Source: Alphaproteobacteria bacterium (GTDB taxonomy: Bacteria > Pseudomonadota > Alphaproteobacteria > Micavibrionales > Micavibrionaceae). From it: DNA of 64,000 nt. The stretch's first letter is position 1. Each line of letters starts with the position of its first letter. Under the pieces are notes generated by a model. It was not told the DNA's origin and ran no database searches. It saw only the letters and a program-made list of their open reading frames with translations. The stretch covers positions 186,001 to 250,000 of the forward strand of contig JAJFGS010000003.1 of the NCBI GenBank assembly GCA_021775995.1, given 5' to 3'. The translations under genes were made by a program, and so were the position numbers. Of the stretch, positions 58,094 to 64,000 are shown piece by piece.

Positions 58094-58714
58094 TTGCGTG
58101 TAATCTTAGCTTTATTTTTGATTGTATCGGTCTTTTGTTCAATATCTTATGCGCAAGAGATTGAAAAGCTTACCTATGAAGACGCAAGTGAAATTCTTGA
58201 TCAAGCTGATGTTCGTGGTTTTGTTTGGGGATTACCTCGTTCAATAATATTAGAAGAAGAGAAGGCTATCTTTGTTGAGGAGTCTAATGGCGCATTATTC
58301 TATGTGGATACAATCAGAGGTATTAGATCATCGATTACTTATGAATTTGAAGATGATAAATTATACAGAGTGCGTATTTTTTCTGAAAAAAAATATCCAC
58401 GACCGCAAGATCGAATGGAAGATTTGGTTAAAATTAAACGTGATTTAGTAAAACGCTTTGGCGATCCTAAAGAAGAAAAATTTGAATGGTTAAACGATAC
58501 AGACAAAAAATACCCTGAGAGTTGGGGCGTGGCTGTTTATCGCGGGGATTTATCTATTACAATAAACTGGGATGGTACAAGAAGTGATGTTAGTGCTTAT
58601 ATAGGTTCATATAAGCCTTATAAACCAGTTTTGCTTGTAACTTATGAAGACGCAAAAGCGAAAAAAGCTAAGATAGAAGAAAAGGCTGCTGAGGATCTTA
58701 AAATACTGCCATAA
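58094..58714 (+). CDS. hypothetical secreted protein
   Basis: 206 aa with signal peptide (VILALFLIVSVFCSISYAQ); TTG start. Confidence 0.7.
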   Translation: MRVILALFLIVSVFCSISYAQEIEKLTYEDASEILDQADVRGFVWGLPRSIILEEEKAIFVEESNGALFYVDTIRGIRSSITYEFEDDKLYRVRIFSEKKYPRPQDRMEDLVKIKRDLVKRFGDPKEEKFEWLNDTDKKYPESWGVAVYRGDLSITINWDGTRSDVSAYIGSYKPYKPVLLVTYEDAKAKKAKIEEKAAEDLKILP

Positions 58715-58835
58715 ATCAGCCCTGATTCTGGGCTAATCTAATAGAGTGAAAATGCTAAGAAATGTGAGAATTGCTTGCTTTTTTGGCAAAAACCCTTACT
58801 TTGGCGGAACATTATAGAACAAGGATTTACCCTTT

Positions 58836-60755
58836 ATGAATAATTTCGGAAAAAACATCATTTTTTGGTTGGCCGTTGGCGTGTTGCTGGCTGTCTTGCT
58901 GAATGCTTTTCAAAGTGGACAAATGGGTGCGCTTAATCAAAAAGAAGAAGTTGCTTATAGTGATTTTATGGTTGATGCGCGTGAAGGTCGTATCGGCGAT
59001 GTTTTGATTCGTGGGCAGAATATTACAGGTCACTATGCCAATGGTGGTAAAGAATTTCTGGTTACTGTTCCTAACGGTGAAAATGTAGTTGAACGTTTGG
59101 ATGGTAGTGGTGTTCGGATTCAGGCTCAAGAAGCAGAAGGTGAAAAATTAAGTATCTTCTCTGTTTTGCTATCATGGTTTCCAATGCTTCTTCTCATTGG
59201 TGTTTGGATTTTCTTCATGCGTCAGATGCAAGGAAAAGGCGGCGGCGGTGCAATGGGATTTGGTCGTTCGCGCGCAAAACTTTTAACGGAAAAACATGGC
59301 CGTGTAACATTTGATGATGTAGCGGGGATTGATGAAGCTAAGCTTGAACTGGAGGAAGTTGTTGAGTTTTTAAAAGACCCGCAAAAATTCCAACGCTTGG
59401 GCGGTAAAATTCCTAAAGGGGCACTACTTGTTGGCCCACCTGGAACAGGTAAAACTTTAACCGCACGTGCTGTTGCGGGTGAAGCTGAAGTTCCATTTTT
59501 TACCATTTCTGGTTCTGACTTTGTTGAAATGTTTGTTGGTGTCGGTGCATCTCGTGTACGTGACATGTTTGAACAGGCCAAGAAAAATGCACCTTGTATT
59601 ATCTTTATTGATGAAATTGATGCGGTTGGTCGCCATCGTGGTGCTGGCCTTGGCGGTGGAAATGATGAGCGTGAGCAAACCTTAAATCAACTCTTGGTTG
59701 AGATGGATGGTTTTGAAGCGAATGAAGGGGTTATCTTGATTGCGGCGACTAACCGTCCTGATGTTCTTGATCCGGCATTGCTTCGTCCTGGGCGTTTTGA
59801 TCGCCAGATTGTTGTGCCATTACCCGATGTTGTAGGCCGCGAAAAAATCTTAAAAGTCCATATGAAAAAAGTGCCATTGGCACCAAACGTCAACGCAAAA
59901 GTTTTAGCACGAGGTACACCAGGATTTTCTGGAGCGGACTTGGCTAACCTTGTAAATGAAGCGGCCTTGCTGGCGGCACGTAAAGATAAACGTACCGTTA
60001 TGATGGATGATTTTGAAGGCGCTAAAGATAAAATTATGATGGGCGCAGAACGTAAATCCATGGTTATGACTGAAGAAGAGAAAAAATTAACCGCTTATCA
60101 TGAGGCTGGCCACGCTATTGTTGCTATCCATGAAAAAGAATCAGATCCTATTCATAAGGCGACAATTATTCCACGTGGTCGTGCGCTGGGACTTGTTATG
60201 CGTTTACCTGAGGGTGATAGAATTTCGATGTCTAAGGCTAAATTAAAAGCAGACTTATCTGTCGCCATGGGCGGACGTATTGCTGAAGAAATGATTTTTG
60301 GTGATGAGGCCGTTACGACGGGTGCCTCCAGTGATATTCAAATGGCAACCGATACAGCGCGCCGTATGGTCACCGAATGGGGTATGTCAGATAAGCTTGG
60401 TCCTCTTCGTTACACTGATAATCAGGAAGAAGTTTTCTTGGGTCATTCTGTGGCGCAAAGTAAAAACATGTCTGATGACACGGCGGCACTGGTTGACTCC
60501 GAAGTAAAAGTTATTGTCGAGAATGCTTATAAGCGCGCACAAGAAATTCTAACCAAGCACTTAGATCAACTTCATACATTGGCAAAGGCATTGCTTGAAT
60601 ATGAACTTTTAAGTGGTGATGAAATCAAAGACTTGTTGGCGGGTAAAAAAATTATTCGTGCTGATGATGAAGATGAGACACCTATTGATAAAGGCCCAAC
60701 GTCCTCTGTTCCTACAACGGGTGGTATTGGTGGTGAGCAACCGCAAGGGGCTTAG
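58836..60755 (+). CDS. ftsH: ATP-dependent zinc metalloprotease FtsH
   Basis: [18 protein letters not shown] Walker A, SRH, HEAGHA zinc motif. Confidence 0.97.
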   Translation: MNNFGKNIIFWLAVGVLLAVLLNAFQSGQMGALNQKEEVAYSDFMVDAREGRIGDVLIRGQNITGHYANGGKEFLVTVPNGENVVERLDGSGVRIQAQEAEGEKLSIFSVLLSWFPMLLLIGVWIFFMRQMQGKGGGGAMGFGRSRAKLLTEKHGRVTFDDVAGIDEAKLELEEVVEFLKDPQKFQRLGGKIPKGALLVGPPGTGKTLTARAVAGEAEVPFFTISGSDFVEMFVGVGASRVRDMFEQAKKNAPCIIFIDEIDAVGRHRGAGLGGGNDEREQTLNQLLVEMDGFEANEGVILIAATNRPDVLDPALLRPGRFDRQIVVPLPDVVGREKILKVHMKKVPLAPNVNAKVLARGTPGFSGADLANLVNEAALLAARKDKRTVMMDDFEGAKDKIMMGAERKSMVMTEEEKKLTAYHEAGHAIVAIHEKESDPIHKATIIPRGRALGLVMRLPEGDRISMSKAKLKADLSVAMGGRIAEEMIFGDEAVTTGASSDIQMATDTARRMVTEWGMSDKLGPLRYTDNQEEVFLGHSVAQSKNMSDDTAALVDSEVKVIVENAYKRAQEILTKHLDQLHTLAKALLEYELLSGDEIKDLLAGKKIIRADDEDETPIDKGPTSSVPTTGGIGGEQPQGA

Positions 60756-60838
60756 CGTTTTTATTTCATAAAACACTTATTTTTCCTAAATGACTCCTAT
60801 CCTTGTTTTTTTATTGTTTATTGAGTAAAACTTAAGCT

Positions 60839-62185
60839 ATGACAAAAAAATATTTTGGAACAGATGGTATTCGCGGTACTGCAAACAAATACCCTATGAC
60901 AGCAGAAATGGCGATGAAGGTGGCTATGGCCACGGCGCATGTCATGAAACAAGAAAATGGTGATAATATTGCGCGCGTTGTAATTGGTAAGGATACGCGG
61001 CTTTCTGGCTATATGCTGGAGCAAGCAATGGCTTCTGGCTTTGTGGCAATGGGGTTGGATATCATACGCACGGGGCCTATACCGACACCTGCTGTGGCGC
61101 GTTTAACAACTTCTTTACGGGCTGACATTGGTGTGATGATTTCTGCCTCACATAATCCTTATCAGGATAATGGCATTAAACTTTTCGGTGCAGATGGTTA
61201 TAAGCTTTCTAATGCATTAGAAGCTAAAATAGAAAAAATGATTGATCAAGATCTCACACCGTTCTTACCAAATGCGGATTATATTGGTAAGGCAACGCAA
61301 CTTGATGATGCATCAGGTCGTTATATAGAATATATCAAACGCAGTTTCCCTAAAGGTAAAACGCTTAATAACTTAAAGGTTGTAATTGATTGTGCGCATG
61401 GTGCTGCCTATAAAGTTGCGCCGCAAATTTTATGGGAGTTAGAGGCGGATGTCATTTCTATCGGTAATACGCCAAACGGTCGTAATATTAATGATGGTTA
61501 TGGGGCAACCGCGACGGAAGCTCTGCAAGAGCGTGTTGTCGAAGAAAAAGCAAATATAGGGATTGCTCTTGATGGTGATGCAGATCGTGTGATTATTATT
61601 GATGAGAAGGGCAATAAAATTGATGGTGATCAATTGCTCGGCTTACTCGCTATTGCAAAACGTGATCAAGAGTTTTTAAAAGGTGGTGTTGTTGCGACTG
61701 TCATGTCGAATTTAGGATTGGAACGTTTTTTTGAAGAGCATGACATTGACTTTAAACGCACTCAAGTGGGTGATCGTTATGTTGTTGAAGAAATGAAGAA
61801 GAGTGGTTTTAATATTGGCGGAGAACAATCTGGACATATTGTGTTGAGTGATTTTGGAACAACAGGTGATGGTCTTTTGGCAGCATTACAAGTTCTTTCA
61901 ATTGTTAGTGAAAGTGGTAAGCCAGCCAGTGAAGTTTGTCACGTGTTTGATCCTTTACCGCAATTGTTAAAAAATGTTCGATATTCTGGCGTTACACCAC
62001 TTGATAAAGAGCAAGTTCAATCGGCAATTAAAATTTCAGAAGAAAAATTAAATGGGGGAGGGCGTTTGTTGGTGCGCGCTTCAGGAACAGAACCTCTCAT
62101 CCGCGTTATGGCTGAAGGAGATGATAGTTCATTGGTTGAATCTGTGGTTAATGACCTTTGTTCCGTGATTGAGCAAGCTGCATAG
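60839..62185 (+). CDS. glmM: phosphoglucosamine mutase
   Basis: [43 protein letters not shown]. Confidence 0.97.
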   Translation: MTKKYFGTDGIRGTANKYPMTAEMAMKVAMATAHVMKQENGDNIARVVIGKDTRLSGYMLEQAMASGFVAMGLDIIRTGPIPTPAVARLTTSLRADIGVMISASHNPYQDNGIKLFGADGYKLSNALEAKIEKMIDQDLTPFLPNADYIGKATQLDDASGRYIEYIKRSFPKGKTLNNLKVVIDCAHGAAYKVAPQILWELEADVISIGNTPNGRNINDGYGATATEALQERVVEEKANIGIALDGDADRVIIIDEKGNKIDGDQLLGLLAIAKRDQEFLKGGVVATVMSNLGLERFFEEHDIDFKRTQVGDRYVVEEMKKSGFNIGGEQSGHIVLSDFGTTGDGLLAALQVLSIVSESGKPASEVCHVFDPLPQLLKNVRYSGVTPLDKEQVQSAIKISEEKLNGGGRLLVRASGTEPLIRVMAEGDDSSLVESVVNDLCSVIEQAA

Positions 62186-62280
62186 TTTTCATAATTCAAT
62201 AACAGGTTATTTTCTAACGCTTGATAACCATTTTATTGCCATTGTTTTCTTTAGTTTTAATCGCTAAAACATAGAATGAT

Positions 62281-63351
62281 ATGACGCAAGTAAACTCTTC
62301 TTTGTTGCCAAATGGCTTAAAGGACCTTTTGCCGCCGGAGGCTGAAAAGGAGGCGCATATCATCCATCTTTTGATGCAAGAATTTTCTAAATTTGGCTAT
62401 GCGCGCGTTAAACCCCCCTTGGTTGAGTTTGAAGAGAGCCTATTATCGGAAGGTCCCGGGAAAGCTTTAGCACGTAATACTTTTCGTCTGATGGATCCTG
62501 TCTCTCAACGTATGATGGGGGTGCGGGCTGATACAACGGCGCAAATTGCGCGCATATCTCAATCAAGATTGGGAGATGACCCACGTCCATTACGGCTTTC
62601 TTATGCGGCAGATGTATTAAAAATTAATGGGTCACAGTTAAGACCTGAGAGACAATTTTGCCAAGTGGGCTGTGAGATGATTGGCGTAGGTGATTACCAA
62701 GATGATGTTGAGATATGTTTGGTTGCTCTGTCTTCGATTAGTAAAACTGATATTGAAAATTTATCTATTGATTTGTCTATTCCTGTGTTGGTTGAAGAAA
62801 TGTTTGCTGCTTTTGATGTCAATGAAGATGAAAAAGATATTTTGAATAAACTTCTGCAAAAACGTGATCGTGATGGGTTGGCAAGTATTGGATCTGACAT
62901 CGCTAAGATTTTTATTTCATTGCTAGATACATCTGGTGTTGCGGTGGAAGCGATTGACAAATTACAAAAAATATCTATTCCAAATAAAGAGCAGAGCAGT
63001 ATTGGTAAACTTGAAGAAGTTTATAAAGGTTTATCAGAAGCTTTAGAAATTTATGGTTTAAACCATATTAATATTACGATTGACCTTATTGAACGCCGAG
63101 GCTTTGATTATAAAAGTGGCATTAGTTTTACTTTGTTTTCAGCGGATGCTCGTGGGGAGTTAGGGCGTGGTGGTCGTTACTATGTTTGTGATAAGGAAGA
63201 AGCGGTCGGGTTTACTTTGTATATGGACAGTATTGTAAGGGCGAGTGCTATGACTTTTGATGAAAATAAAAAATCAGTAACCCAAGAAAGTGATTGGGTA
63301 GAGATTAAAAAATTACAAGACTCTGGATATCAAGTGTCTCGCACAAAATAA
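62281..63351 (+). CDS. hisZ: ATP phosphoribosyltransferase regulatory subunit HisZ
   Basis: HisRS-like fold, LMDPVSQRMMGVRADTTAQIAR, ERRGFDYKSGISFTLF; adjacent to purA. Confidence 0.87.
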   Translation: MTQVNSSLLPNGLKDLLPPEAEKEAHIIHLLMQEFSKFGYARVKPPLVEFEESLLSEGPGKALARNTFRLMDPVSQRMMGVRADTTAQIARISQSRLGDDPRPLRLSYAADVLKINGSQLRPERQFCQVGCEMIGVGDYQDDVEICLVALSSISKTDIENLSIDLSIPVLVEEMFAAFDVNEDEKDILNKLLQKRDRDGLASIGSDIAKIFISLLDTSGVAVEAIDKLQKISIPNKEQSSIGKLEEVYKGLSEALEIYGLNHINITIDLIERRGFDYKSGISFTLFSADARGELGRGGRYYVCDKEEAVGFTLYMDSIVRASAMTFDENKKSVTQESDWVEIKKLQDSGYQVSRTK

Positions 63352-63383
63352 AAGATTTGAGTATTTAACCAAAGGAAAAAACT

Positions 63384-64000
63384 ATGTCGAATGTTGCTGT
63401 GATCGGATCTCAATGGGGTGATGAAGGAAAAGGAAAAATTGTCGATGTTTTATCAAGCGAAGCGGATATGGTTGTGCGTTTCCAAGGGGGGCATAACGCA
63501 GGGCATACGCTCGTTATTGATGGTGTAACCTATAAATTACATTTGCTTCCCTCTGGCATTGTGCGTCCAGGAAAGATGTCAATTATTGGTAACGGGGTTG
63601 TGGTTGATCCGAAAGCATTGTTAGAAGAAATTGAAACGGTAAAGGGGCAGGGCGTTGATGTTAGTGAGGATAATCTGTTGCTTGCTGAAAATGCGACATT
63701 AATTTTACCTGTCCACCCTGCACTTGATATCGCGATGGAAGAGGCGCGCGGTGCAAAGAAGATTGGTACAACGGGGCGTGGTATTGGTCTTGCTTATGAA
63801 GATAAGGTTGCCCGCCGTGGAATTCGTGTTTGTGATTTGGCACATAGTGATCATTTGAAAGAACGTATTGAAAACATGTTAGACCATCATAATGTCCTAT
63901 TAAAAGGTATGGGTGCAGAAGAAATGAAAGTCACCGACATTTATGATGAATTGATGGGGATGGCGGATCAAATTCTTTCTTATTCTGGTGTCGCATGGAA
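63384..64000 (+). CDS. purA: adenylosuccinate synthetase (truncated by window end)
   Basis: [47 protein letters not shown]; open to end of window. Confidence 0.97.
   Translation, partial: MSNVAVIGSQWGDEGKGKIVDVLSSEADMVVRFQGGHNAGHTLVIDGVTYKLHLLPSGIVRPGKMSIIGNGVVVDPKALLEEIETVKGQGVDVSEDNLLLAENATLILPVHPALDIAMEEARGAKKIGTTGRGIGLAYEDKVARRGIRVCDLAHSDHLKERIENMLDHHNVLLKGMGAEEMKVTDIYDELMGMADQILSYSGVAW

Noticed and set aside
58719-58737. agccc-tgattct-gggct hairpin between 58094..58714 and ftsH
   Set aside because: Short stem and no following T-run, so not called a terminator.
59222-60061. Minus-strand ORFs of 119 and 124 aa
   Set aside because: Antisense to ftsH, one of the most secure calls in the window.
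1-64000. rRNA, tRNA, CRISPR arrays, prophage or restriction/defence genes
   Set aside because: Looked for in intergenic gaps and ORF translations; nothing recognisable. Intergenic regions are short.

Overview
AT-rich chromosomal window, most likely alphaproteobacterial from gene content and the pal-ybgF-tilS-ftsH-glmM-hisZ-purA order; genus not assigned. Roughly 0.4-33.4 kb is a large mosaic surface-polysaccharide locus. It contains a WbpA/B/D/E-type UDP-diacetamido-uronic acid pathway, two asparagine-synthase-like amidotransferases, DegT aminotransferases, epimerases, several glycosyltransferases, a Wzx-like flippase and Gmd/Fcl. It also carries a dense tailoring set: methyltransferases, a FemAB-like acyltransferase, a NeuD-like acetyltransferase, a GH43-like beta-propeller, a WbmS-like deacetylase, a sulfotransferase, PhyH and FkbM proteins. 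The rest (33.4-64 kb) is mainly housekeeping: M3 peptidase, MnmC, WecA/MraY-like transferase, TrhO, OxyR-AhpC-AhpD, MscS, RsmI-YraN-BON, Pal/YbgF, TilS, FtsH, GlmM, HisZ, PurA. The observations most worth a second look are: (i) a decayed duplication of the rsmI/yraN junction flanking an inserted unknown ORF; (ii) an unusual tailoring module at 11.1-16.0 kb; (iii) an EF-hand / ECF sigma / short TM anti-sigma-like / metal-sensor-like locus resembling CnrYXH; (iv) an OxyR-like palindrome between oxyR and ahpC; (v) small ORFs missing from the track (a solitary Flp pilin and a glycosyltransferase-tail remnant). No rRNA, tRNA, CRISPR array or transposase was recognised. All assignments come from reading protein motifs by eye; no database search was run.
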